Assembly: GCF_030867145.1 (NCBI RefSeq)
Contig: NC_134440.1
Span: 3,720,001-3,784,000, forward strand
DNA length: 64,000 nt
Direction: 5' to 3'
DNA from: Opisthocomus hoazin
Taxonomy: Eukaryota > Chordata > Aves > Opisthocomiformes > Opisthocomidae
Shown here: in pieces, positions 54,546-64,000 of the stretch
Position numbering within the stretch: the stretch's first letter is position 1
Layout of the letters: each line of letters begins with the position of its first letter
Notes under the pieces: generated by a model
What the model was told of the DNA's origin: nothing
What the model saw: only the letters and a program-made list of their open reading frames with translations
The model's database searches: none
Position numbers and translations under genes: made by a program

Positions 54546-57500
54546 GACGCGTCCCGCGGCAGGACGGTTCACGGAACCGAGCAGTACCAGCCCTGGGGAC
54601 ACGGGTGCGAGAGCCGTGGATAACCCCCGCTGTGCTGGGGTGCTGCCTGTGCCCCCCAAACACCCCCTCCAGCTCCCAGCCCTCAGCCCCATCCCATCCA
54701 CGGGCTCGGCAGCGGGGAGAACCCATGCTCCCGGGGTCACGGGCAGCGGCTGGCCCGGGGGGATTGCTCGCTCGGAGCAGCGGCCGCTTTGCTCCCAGCG
54801 AGAGGGCCGAGGGCCGTACGCGGATCCGCGTCCTCCCTTTCCCAGGAGCCGTTCCCGAGGGTGGGAACAGGCTGCAGCTGGATCCGGGCTCCTCGCGCGG
54901 TGTGGCCGGGCCAGCTGGCGACGAAGGGAGAACGGGTCTGGGACATCGCTTCACTTATTTCTAAGAAATCGAGAACTGGCTCCCGTTCAGCTTGTGCAAT
55001 CGCAGAGGGAGCGATACATCCCCCTGCGCTTTTTAACCGGGCGAGCGCTGGTTTTCTGCCGGCTCGGACTGGAGGTTGCGCGGTGCCGCTCCCAAACCCG
55101 GCGACAAATGACACCCGCGTGGTCAGGCATGGCGTGGGGGCTCGCTCTGCCGGCAGCATCCGCTGCTCCTGCTGCTCAGCCGGGGTAAAAGCAGGAAAAT
55201 TGGGATTCTCAGGGCGGACATCACCATTAGCAGCGACCCGAGATGTTGTAAAAGGGAGGAGAAAGGGGTCTGCGCCCCCCCCCCCCCCCCGAAAGGGTTA
55301 ACGCAGCGTTAGAATCTTCCACTTTAATCACGATTGTCCCATTTGCAGAGCACCAGAGCTCTCCACCCCGGGCGCGGGCTGGGGATGAGACAGAACAGGC
55401 TTTAAAAATGTTACTCAGCATTTGGCCGCCAAAGCTTTGAGGATTTTCGAGTTGCTCCCAGCCATGCTGGGCCGGACCTGCTGTGCTGAACTGGGTTGAT
55501 CTCAGCTGCCGAAAATGAGCTGGGCTGAAGCCTTGCAGAGCTCTAACTGTCTCCAAGGGCTGACTGGAACTGTCTGTCCCCCTCCCCATGGGAACGGGAC
55601 TGTGTTTGATTTTATGTGCGCAACCATCTGCTGCCACAAGCAAAGATGAATCATAGCAAACGCTGTAAAGGGAGCCCGGCAGCAGCCGGAGAGGGAAAGG
55701 AGGAAGGACGGCATGTCACAGCGAGAGTTAACGGGTGACGGCAGCTCTGGGAAGGTGCCTGGTGTCCCTGCTGCGATAGATGGTGACATTAGAGGTGGCG
55801 GGGCTCTGGAGAGGTGCTGGAGCCTCAGCCGGGCCGCGGCAGCTCCATCCTGCTCGTGGCATCTTCCTCCTCCCGCCTGCCGGCACACACCCCTCAGCCC
55901 GTGACTCAGCCTTCGCCCACGGGATGAGAATCTCTGCAAACCTCCCTCCCGCGGCAGCTGCACGAGATGTCCACAACCGGCTCCACGTGGGGTGGGAAGC
56001 CGCTCTTCTGTCCTCCTTGGGACCCCAGCGCTGGGAGAAGGTCTCTGCTCTCTGCAGGTGCAGGGCCCGTGGGACCACTGCCAAGGGCTTTCCATTCAAG
56101 AATGTTCTTGTGTGCCCAAACCCAACTAAAACCCAGGCCAGGCTTGGTGTAGGAAAGATCTCCAACTCTTCAGCCCCACCTAGAGTCTAGCCAGCCTTAA
56201 GCTGGTCCCAACAGGACCTGACACCCTGCCCAGCTCCGAAGGGGCTTCTCCTCCACTGATCTGCTGCCGGGACCTGGCGGCTGCTCCCCACTGACCCCAG
56301 AGCCACACGAGGTCCCTGGAAAGCTGGAGAGCGGGGCATGCAGCAGGTAGAAAGGCGAGTCAGCAGTTCTACCCTGACAAGATATGGGGACAAGACCGGG
56401 CAACGCGGAGCCTTGCACAAGCGCACGCTCCCGGCTTGAGGAGCGTTGCGTAGGTATGAGGAGCAAGGTGCTGATCGGGGGCCACGCCACAGCGGAACCA
56501 GAGCCCTGAGGTGCTCTTTGCCCACGTGCCGTAACTCTCCTGGATGTCTCCATGAAAATCAAATGGCTTCTAGATGTTTGCCCCTCACCGGGGCAGGACC
56601 CACACCTCTGGGGAGCACTGGACTGCAAGGATCACTGCACAAAAGCATTTCTGCTTCCTAGGGCTCTCTCACGTCACCTCGTGCAGAAGAGTCTGGGGTC
56701 TTCCTTGCCTTGCCTTTGCCCACTAAACCCCTCTATTTTCCTCTCTTCCTGCTCCCTAAGATGATGACACAATATACATGTCATGGCCCTGCCACGCAGT
56801 CTGAACATCCTTCTTTCACCCTTTTTCTTGTCTCACAGTGCAGCACCCCGGTGCCAGCGCTCAGCACCCCGCCAGGAAACTGCAGATAAACTGGCAGCTC
56901 TGGGGAAAGCAGAAGGGAGGGCTCTTCTCTCCGCCTGGCTTCCCTCCTCTGCACTGCCTTGTTACCATGACAAAACCTGCATTTTTTCAACACCACACAG
57001 ACACAGCTGATCTCAGCGAGAAGCAACAGGAAGGGAGCAGTCACAGGGACCTTCGGATGATGGCACGTTTTCAGCAGCCTGTTGCTAGCTGACATCAGGA
57101 AGGTCCAAACGCTGCTGTTGGGGACAGCGGGACAGAGCAGGACCCAGCAGGACCCAAAGGAAGCGATTTTGGCTGCAGAGCAGAACTTCTCCGCAGCCCA
57201 CAGCCTTTGCTCCCTGAAAACACTCCTCGGTCACACGCCCGTGTCCCTCTCACTAAGCAGAGAAGGAATCCATCTATGGACAGAGACAATAAAATCCCAG
57301 CCCACAAGTCCTGGCGCGGCTCTCTGCTCCCCAAGGAGCCCAGTTCAGCTCTCCCCGTGCGGCAGGCGAGGGCCAGAACCCATCAGCTCCAGGCTACAGG
57401 AGCGCAGGGCACTGGTGAGGCCGAGCAGCTCGTGCAGTTCCTCCGGCCCCTGGCCCAGCGCCCTGACTCCGAGGGCTTCCAGCACTCACAATCCCAGCAG

Positions 57501-58137
57501 CACCATCCAAACACGCTCGCTGTGGCCTCCCTGCAGACATTCACTGCGGGGTAACGGAGAATAAAACTCATCCCATAACCTTACAGCTAACGCGGCCACC
57601 ACCCAAATGCTGCAGCGACCAAGTGCTCAGGACCTTCTGCGCTGGAGCTGAGGGCAAGGGCTTCTCCCATGTCCTTGGCTGTGATGGGGACGCTGAGCAC
57701 AGGTGCAGCTGCAAAGGGGCCATCCTTAGGCACAGCATGGAAGAGCCTCTGCCAAAAAGCAGAAACTCCAGAGTAATACAGGTGTTTGGAGCAGACGGCA
57801 AGGTACGGTCATCCAGGGATGGAGAACATGGCCCCCCCGGTGCAGTCCAGAGACAAGAACACCTCCGGGAAGGCAGCTCACGTCCTCGTTCCATCACTCC
57901 AGTTTCCTCCTGCAACCTCTACATTTGCCAGCTAGGGCTGGCACGACTTTCTGGGTTGCACTTGGCCATCGGAACAATTTCATGCTCTCAGCGTGAGCGA
58001 AGCCCCCCGGCCATCTGCAGGGCTGGGCGGCACATAGCACTGCGACACAGGCAACGACAAGGCCGTCAGAAGCAGGGGAAGGGGGAGAAAATACCACAGA
58101 GCCAGGGCTGTGACGCTGTCACTGGAGGGGAGGATAA
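54546..58137. other. Region between the two ARRDC2 first exons, no exon recognised
   Basis: No repeat array or coding exon could be supported. Contents look like ordinary spacer with a 16-base C run near 55276-55291. If the distal ARRDC2 start at 59495 is used, this is intron; otherwise it is intergenic. Confidence 0.5.
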
Positions 58138-58700
58138 AAGACAGAATCACAGAATCACAGAATGGTGGGGGTTGGAAGAGCCCTCTGTGGGTCACCCAGC
58201 CCAACCCCCTGCCGAAGCAGGGTCACCCACAGCAGGCTGCACAGCACCGCGTCCAGGCGGGGCTGGAATATCTCCAGAGAAGGAGACTCCACAGCCTCCC
58301 TGGGCAGCCTGGGCCAGGGCTCCGTCACCCTCAGAGGGAAGAAGTTCTTCCTCGGGTTCAGACGGAGCTTCCTCTGCTTCAGTTTGTGCCCGTTGCCCCT
58401 TGTCCTGTCACTGGGCACCACTGAACAGAGTCTGGCCCCATCCTCCTGACACCCACCCTGCAGATATTTAGAGGCATTTCGAAGGTCCCCTCGCAGCCTT
58501 CTCTTCTCCAGGCTGAACAAGCCCAGCTCCCTCAGCCTTTCCTCGTAGGAGAGATGCTCCAGTCCCCTCACCATCCTCGCAGCCCTGCGCTGGGCTCTCT
58601 CCAGTAGCTCCTCACCTTTCTTGAACTGGGGAGCCCAGCACTGGACACAGCACCACAGATGGGGCCTCACCAGGGCAGTGTAGAGGGGAAGGAGAACCTC
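58138..58700 (-). mobile_element. CR1 LINE 3' fragment with remnant of ORF2
   Basis: Starts with ACAGAATCACAGAATCACAG and carries ORF2-derived [20 protein letters not shown] followed by [20 protein letters not shown]. It is the most 5'-extended of the four large copies in the window and in the same minus orientation. It lies between the two candidate ARRDC2 first exons. Confidence 0.93.
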
Positions 58701-59230
58701 CCTCGACCTGCTGCCCACACTCATCCTAATGCATCCCGGACACGCGCTTTCACCAGAAAAGGCAGAGTTACTGAGCGGATGGACAGCTGAGATGTCGCTT
58801 ATCCCTTGGCTCTGGATCACATCGTCCCAACCACACACAGGATTCGAGCGGCTTGTCCTCTCGCAGTAGCTCTAAGCAACGCGCCAGCTGGACGTGCAGT
58901 CCCAGCATCAGGAAACTAAACCCAAATATTGACTGAACTACCAAGTGCTCTTTCCACGCTTGCAAACGGACACTTCTATTTGCACTTCCCTGTGCAAACA
59001 GAACAAAAGCCACAACCCTTTCGTGCTCACCAGCCCCGGGTTTGCGTGCAGGCAACCTCCTAGAAACCACCAACAGAGAAACCCTCGGCGAAGGTGAGAA
59101 GAGGGTGTCTGAGAGGGACAGCCCTGCCCATGAGGGCAGAGTTTCACCTGGAGGAGATACCTGCAGCCCCCCAAGGCGGTCCCAGCCCCCCGCCCTGGAG
59201 CAGAGAGCCACCCCGACGCCGCAGCCTTAC

Positions 59231-59495
59231 CGGCGATGAGCTGGCAGCGGCGGTACAGGAAGGTCTGGTAGGCTGTGTAGTCCCGGTAGACGGCGTTGAG
59301 CCCCACGCTGCGACTCTCCAGCCAGTGCACGACGGCGCGCCCGCGAGCGCACACCTCCAGCGCCCGCAGCCGCAGCGCGCCGCGCAGCTCCAGCCGCACC
59401 CGGCCGTGCAGCAGCTCCCCGCTGCCGTAGGCACCCCACGCTCGCCCGGCCTCCAGCTCCACCGCCAAGCTCCGCACGCGGCCCGGGACCTGCAT
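59231..59495 (-). CDS. ARRDC2: Distal alternative first exon of ARRDC2, or first exon of a separate alpha-arrestin
   Basis: An ATG at 59495 opens 88 codons plus one base, ending at donor GTAAGG. The peptide MQVPGRVRSLAVELEAGRAW, then GRVRLELRGALRLRALEVCA and VHWLESRSVGLNAVYRDYTA, is an arrestin N-domain, parallel to but clearly different from that of the proximal exon ([20 protein letters not shown]). It ends in the same phase as the proximal first exon, so it splices in frame to 51812 and would give a 401-residue protein with a different N-terminal half-domain. The fit of length, phase and strand favours an ARRDC2 isoform. Confidence 0.7.
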
Positions 59496-59519
59496 CGCCG
59501 GGTCCAGGTCCAGGTCCGT

Positions 59520-61060
59520 GCAGCCCTCCGGGGCAGGGAGGAAACAGCAAGGGCTACACCGAGACCCCCTAATTTACCCCTGCTGCGAGACCCTGTTTTG
59601 CGGTGATGCTTTAGCGTTGACCTCGTGTGTGAGGCCGATGCTGTGCCGAGGATGGGGCTGCGGAGATGAGTGACGTGTTTTTAAACCGATGGAGAAATAA
59701 CGTGACTTTGTCTTATCTCTGAGTCACAGGCAGTGTCGACGTGCAGCTGGTCCGGGCGGGTGGCTCTGTCGGCAGGGAGGGGTGTCGCGCACCACCGGCC
59801 GTGCTGGCAGATTGCACAAAGCTGGGGGAATCAAGGGAAGGCTGTTCGGCCTTCCCAGTCCAGGCATTCCTGGGGCATTGCTGGAAGGGGTGGGAAAGGA
59901 GTTTAGAAAGCAAAGACTCCAAAAGCCACTTTGACTTTCTGTGTCTGAATCTGCATCAAAACCCACGTGAAAAAGAAAGTGAATAACCACAAGGTCCTCC
60001 CAGCAGCAGCTCCCCAGCCAGCTGTTGCCACCCAAAGCGTGATGTTCACCATCGATCCCCAGCGAACCGTGGCTGTTCCTGCGCTTGCACAGGTGGCAGC
60101 GTCACCTCCGGCTGGCAGGAGAGTGATGGGGCAGACTGGTAGCAGATGCAAGTCCCTGTTGCTACATCCAACGATGCAGTCTCAGTGTTTGAATCGAGGC
60201 GTTTGCGACGTGCCGGTGTACGGTCCTGATGTGAGGTGCCTGTGTGCATTTGCAGGACTGGAGTACGCAGCTTCTCCGAAGTACACGTGGAGCAAAGACC
60301 GTCCCTTTCCCAAGAGATGCAGAGTCAGATCCCAAGAGGAAGCACGGCGCTCCGTGGGCCCAGCTACTGCCAGTTTCTGCTATCTGCGTGGGACTGCCAT
60401 GGCGTGCGTGGTTGTGACAAAACTTTGATCTGATGACAGATGGAATTGACATAAAAATTAAACTCAAGCCAGTAAATTAGGAAGCAATATCAGAAAAGCT
60501 TTGCAGTTTGACTTGCAGTCACAGATCTGTATGCGTTCCCACTAACGAGAGGAAAAGACAGACTTTGCCACCAATATGTTGCTGAAAACCTTTGCCCAGA
60601 CAGAAAACAGTTCTCAGGGTGAGGAGGCAAATGGAGAAATTCACATGGCAATGACAGAAGTATCACTCCATATGCTCGTTATGGAGCTGCTCCAGAAGTT
60701 TGGGGCCAAGGAAAAGATCGATTCAGCTGTGATCTGTTCCACATTTAGTAAAACAAATGGCTTAAAACCAGACAGGCGGCAGGAAGGGACCTCTCTCTTA
60801 GCTGCAGAGTACTGGCGAGCAGAAACAGGGGGCAACGTCAGGGGAGGATTCTGTTGATGCCTTCCATGACCGGCTCTAACCGCACCCTTTCCTGAGGCTG
60901 CGTAAGCACGGCTTGTGATCGAAATCCTCTCCTTCCTCCCAAAGACAAATGCAAAACAACTTCTGAAAACAAATGTAGCAAGTGAGAAAGATCCAGGCAG
61001 TGGTTCATGTCCCAGAAATCACTTGTGTCACTTGAATCTGCTCAATATTGCTGTACGACG
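59520..61060. other. No gene recognised; may include 3' exons of the right-hand gene
   Basis: Less GC-rich than most of the window. On the minus strand downstream 3' exons and the poly(A) site of the SAXO5-like gene are expected somewhere here, but I could not place them by homology. A plus-strand open frame at 60576-60857 has no recognisable domain. Confidence 0.35.
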
Positions 61061-61449
61061 GCAGTGAATGCCACCAGATAGATTCTAAGGGAGATGTCAC
61101 CTGGGGAGGTGGAAGTGCCCGAGATTAGCAGGCGCTGTGAGAACCAGCAGCAGCAGGCGTGGGGCTGAGCACCGCTGTCCTCCCTGGTTTTGGGTGAACA
61201 GCCTCATTTTACTAAAGACACTGACGCTGCGCCAGTGCCTTCCGGCCATCTCCAGCCCCAGATGTCTGCGCTGCCTCCTTGCCCAGAGCACCAGGCATGG
61301 CTGCCCCTTGCACAGAGCTGGCAGAACCTCAGCAGGTGTCCTCAGGCACCAAGAAAGTCTGAGCAACGTGCCCTTACTGGGGTAGTTAGAGGGGATGTGG
61401 CTTTCGCGGTGGCGCTTGCTGTCTGCTGTCACCCTCTTGGCAGTGTGGC

Positions 61450-61574
61450 TGGTAGCGTGACCTCTGCGTTGTGCTGAAGAAATGGGAGCCTGAACGCTTG
61501 TGTCCCAAGGAGATGTTGCTTCGATTCTTCTGAAGGAGCGAGTCAGGCTTCGGCACGAGGTTCCACCTGCCAGG
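61450..61574 (-). CDS. SAXO5: Further exon of the SAXO5-like gene
   Basis: With acceptor CTCCAG ending at 61575 the frame continues in phase from the exon at 61774-61889: LVPKPDSLLQKNRSNISLGH, then SGSHFFSTTQRSRYQPH. This is another copy of the SNISLG and FFSTTQ type of repeat. The donor is uncertain: AG|GTCACG and GAGG|GTGACA are both possible, so the left border is approximate. Confidence 0.5.
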
Positions 61575-61773
61575 CTGGAGAACACCAAAGCCGCTTTAGC
61601 AGCAGCAGGCTGCAGCTGGGAAAGGGGCCCTGTTGCACATGACACGCTGCAGAGCCCAGAGAGCGGAGGGGACAAGGGACAGCAACATTGGCTTTAGGGG
61701 CTTGAGTAGTGCGCAGGAAAGAAGAGCAGGTCTCCACCAGCAAAACACCCGCGCAACAAAGCTGGGCACAGAC

Positions 61774-63914
61774 CTCCGGGTACGAGAGCTGTGTAGTAGT
61801 TCTCGCCAACGCTTGATTTCTCTCAGGGTCTTCGTCGCCTCTGGGGATGGACGAGGTGTTTTTGTTCAGCCGGACAATCGTTACAGGCTCTGGCAAAAAC
61901 GAGAGTGAAGGATGTCAGAGCATGCCAGTCTCTGGACAGTTTGTAGCCACAGCAGCTTCTCCTCGTGCAATAAAGCACAGGAGGGGATACAGCTCGTTAA
62001 CCTGCCACGGAAGCGGAGTGAGGACGAAACAGCCTCACAGTGACAACACGGACGCTGAGTACCTCCAAACTAGAGAACACTCAAAATATGAAATTGTATA
62101 CATATTCTATGAATGCATTCTATCTTTATCTGTAACGATATCACTAAAACCAAGTGGTGAAACCTACTGTTCTGCCAGTTCTAAACCTCAGAAGCGGTCT
62201 GTACGCGCTGCCTCTGTCTCACAGGCCTCCCCTACCTGTGTTGTGCACTGGGAAGTGCTCCAACGTCGAAGGGGGAGAATCTGGTGCGCCCATCCTCCAG
62301 CTGCAGGTTCGTGCGGTGGATCTGGGAGGTGGCACGTTGCTTGTCGTGGACTCTGCAAGACACCAGATACGAGCTGCTTCCCGGGCAACCTTCACCGGAA
62401 AGAGCAGCTCCTGGGGACGCCTGTCGGGTTCTCCTGCTCGTACCTGGGTGTCCTTTCCTCTGGGGCACTGTAGGCGTGTTTCTGCTCGCTCACAGATCCA
62501 CAGATCCACAGATCCTGGGATCCCCAAGTTTTATAGAAGACACGTGCTGAAGGGAAGCCAGGAGAGTGAGAGAACAGCTACTCAGAGCACAACCCCTTCA
62601 TTTGCCCTCTCTGTCTTTCCGTCCATCTGGTTTTCACGTGCACAGCTCCCACCCCTTTCAGGCCGGAATTCAGCACGGGAACGTGCTGCCCTTGGGCTGC
62701 TCCCCAGAATCGTGCTGTTACCTTTGCACTCGGCTTTGCAGGCGGAGTCCATTCACCCGTAAAATGGGCTTGGTAAGAGGTGCTGTAATAGGACTTTCCA
62801 TCCCCTTGAATAGTGGGAAAGCACCCTGCCAAACAGCCAGAGGGGAAAAAGAACGGCGTTATTCCTAAAAATGCTCCATGTACCCTTGTAAGGAAGTCAG
62901 AATGGTACCGAAGCTGCAATCCCGAGGCAGCTGCTCTCTTCGCATTTTAGCACTCCCGAATCTCCCTCGTAGAAGGAAACGGCGAAGGGATTCACAGCAG
63001 GTTGCAGCGAGGTGAGCTGCAGCGCTGCAGAAGCGGGATGCGGCGCATCAGAAGGCGCCGCGGCTCTGGCGCGGAAACGGCAGCGCCTGAGGACGGCGGC
63101 TGCTGGCAAGGCTGCGCAGCACCAGCTCGGCTGGCGAGCGGCTCCGCTTAGTGCTATTTGTTATGTTTTGGGAGCAGCCGATTGATTTACTCAGCTCTCA
63201 AAAGAGAAAGGCAAATATCGAAATAGCTCCGGCAGCTTGAACGGCTCGCGGCACGGCTCCGAGCCAAAGGCCCCGGAGCCCGGGGGCTGTGGGGAAGCTC
63301 TGCTGGGGACAGAGCGCTGCGGAGAACGGCTCACCCCTGTGCGCGGGCCACGGCCTGGCCGCGGGCTGGGTCTCCCAGGCTGGGTACGAGGAGGTGTAGA
63401 CGGATGGAGGGAGCTTGGTTTTCTCTCTGTCTCCACGGGGGATGTCATCCTTCTGCCTGGAGGCCATGGCCGGGCGGGGTCTCTGGCTGGGGGTGGGGTG
63501 CCAGGGGAAGCTCTCCCTCGTCTCCGAGGTGAGGATGCGGATGTGGGGGTCTGCGTGCATGCGGAGCCGCGACGCCGGGGGTCCCACCGGGGCCACCGGC
63601 TGCACGGGCCTCTCGGAAAAGGCCCGGCGCATCTCCGAGCACATCTCCCCGCCGCCCTCCCTGAGGGGGTTCAGCACGCACCCGCGGGGGGGCGGCGGGG
63701 CCGGCGCCTGCCTGGGAACCCCCCAGTGCGGGGGGAACTGGCTGTGAGAGAGCGGCCGGCGGGAGCTCTCCGGCGCCCAGCGCTCGGCCCCCAGCCGAAG
63801 GTGGGAAGCCTTGAGGAAGGCGGTGCCCGTGAGGGGCGCCGGGATGGCGGGCAGCCGGACGGCGGGCGCCGGGGCGGCGGGGGATGGGGCGGCGGGCAGC
63901 GGCACGGCCGCCAT
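61774..63914 (-). CDS. SAXO5: SAXO5/TEX45-like ciliary protein, 5' exons (partial model)
   Basis: Probable axonemal microtubule-binding protein. Exon 1 (63335-63914, 193 codons plus one base) starts MAAVPLPAAPSPAAP and contains GTAFLKASHLRLGAERWAPE. Exon 2 (62722-62825) continues in phase with DGKSYYSTSYQAHFTGEW. Exon 3 is probably 62236-62352, but its acceptor does not fit exon 2 directly, so a microexon or another acceptor is needed. Exon 4 (61774-61889) reads EPVTIVRLNKNTSSIPRGDE. The mix of FLKASHLRLG, SSIPRGDE and STTQ-like repeats is what I remember of C19orf45/TEX45 (now SAXO5). No search was possible. The 3' end is unresolved. Confidence 0.55.
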
Positions 63915-63953
63915 GACCGAGCAGCCCGCAGGTCTCTCCTGACACCGGGAGGC

Positions 63954-63967
63954 GTCGCTATGGCGAC
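63954..63967. promoter_or_regulatory. X-box (RFX) motif at the SAXO5-like promoter
   Basis: GTCGCTATGGCGAC is a near-perfect palindrome that fits RYYNYY-N2-RRNRAC exactly. It lies 40 bases upstream of the start codon at 63914. RFX factors drive cilium genes through such sites close to the transcription start, in agreement with the predicted product. Confidence 0.6.
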
Positions 63968-64000
63968 GGCTCCGCCCCGCCCCTTCCCGCCGAGCCCCGC

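Noticed and set aside
60576-60857. Plus-strand 93-codon open frame
   Set aside because: No recognisable domain, splice context or codon pattern; single open frames of this length are common in the window by chance.
62243-62364. Alternative frame reading SQIHRTNLQLEDGRTRFSPF in the SAXO5-like gene
   Set aside because: It looks family-like, but its exit phase cannot join the clear next exon EPVTIVRLNKN; another frame does, so I kept that one as tentative.

Overview
This window is vertebrate nuclear DNA and almost certainly from a bird. Genes are split into many small exons with GT-AG introns. The DNA is very GC-rich and packed with minisatellites, as on avian microchromosomes. The interspersed repeats I recognise are all CR1 LINE 3' fragments, the dominant avian family. 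The gene order MAST3 - IL12RB1 - ARRDC2 matches a mirror image of human 19p13.11, and I recall this block as chicken chromosome 28 (from memory, not searched). There is no bacterial, phage or viral content.

Layout: (1) 1-356 is a CpG-rich stretch with ETS-like sites, possibly the promoter of the next gene to the left; 357-1092 is a minisatellite. (2) About 1255-30426, minus strand: MAST3, a microtubule-associated Ser/Thr kinase. I could assemble 27 coding exons with every splice phase consistent (1466 residues), three alternative first exons and one in-frame cassette exon. Its long 5' introns hold most of the minisatellites. (3) 30427-32357 is the divergent intergenic region between MAST3 and IL12RB1, filled by GC-rich arrays and a CR1 tail. 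(4) 32358-36597, plus strand: IL12RB1, 15 coding exons, 717 residues, with a signal peptide, a WSDWS motif, one membrane segment and a Box1-like cytoplasmic motif. An A-rich minisatellite of about 0.8 kb follows directly. (5) 37.8-48.1 kb is intergenic, with a CR1 copy and two arrays. (6) About 48.1-53.5 kb, minus strand: ARRDC2, 8 coding exons, 405 residues, with a phase-compatible alternative first exon at 59231-59495. (7) 61.5-63.9 kb, minus strand: the 5' exons of a multi-exon gene resembling the ciliary SAXO5/TEX45 (C19orf45) family, starting 40 bases from a good RFX X-box.

The genes are not an operon and need not act together: a neuronal/cytoskeletal kinase, a cytokine receptor shared by IL-12 and IL-23, an arrestin-like ubiquitin-ligase adaptor and a probable axonemal protein. 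MAST3 and IL12RB1 are head-to-head; IL12RB1 and ARRDC2 are tail-to-tail. The most unusual material is non-coding: a phased array of X-box-like palindromes just upstream of one MAST3 alternative first exon, and an array repeating AATAAA right after IL12RB1. Exon borders come from reading splice sites, phases and remembered family sequences; no alignment or transcript data was available.
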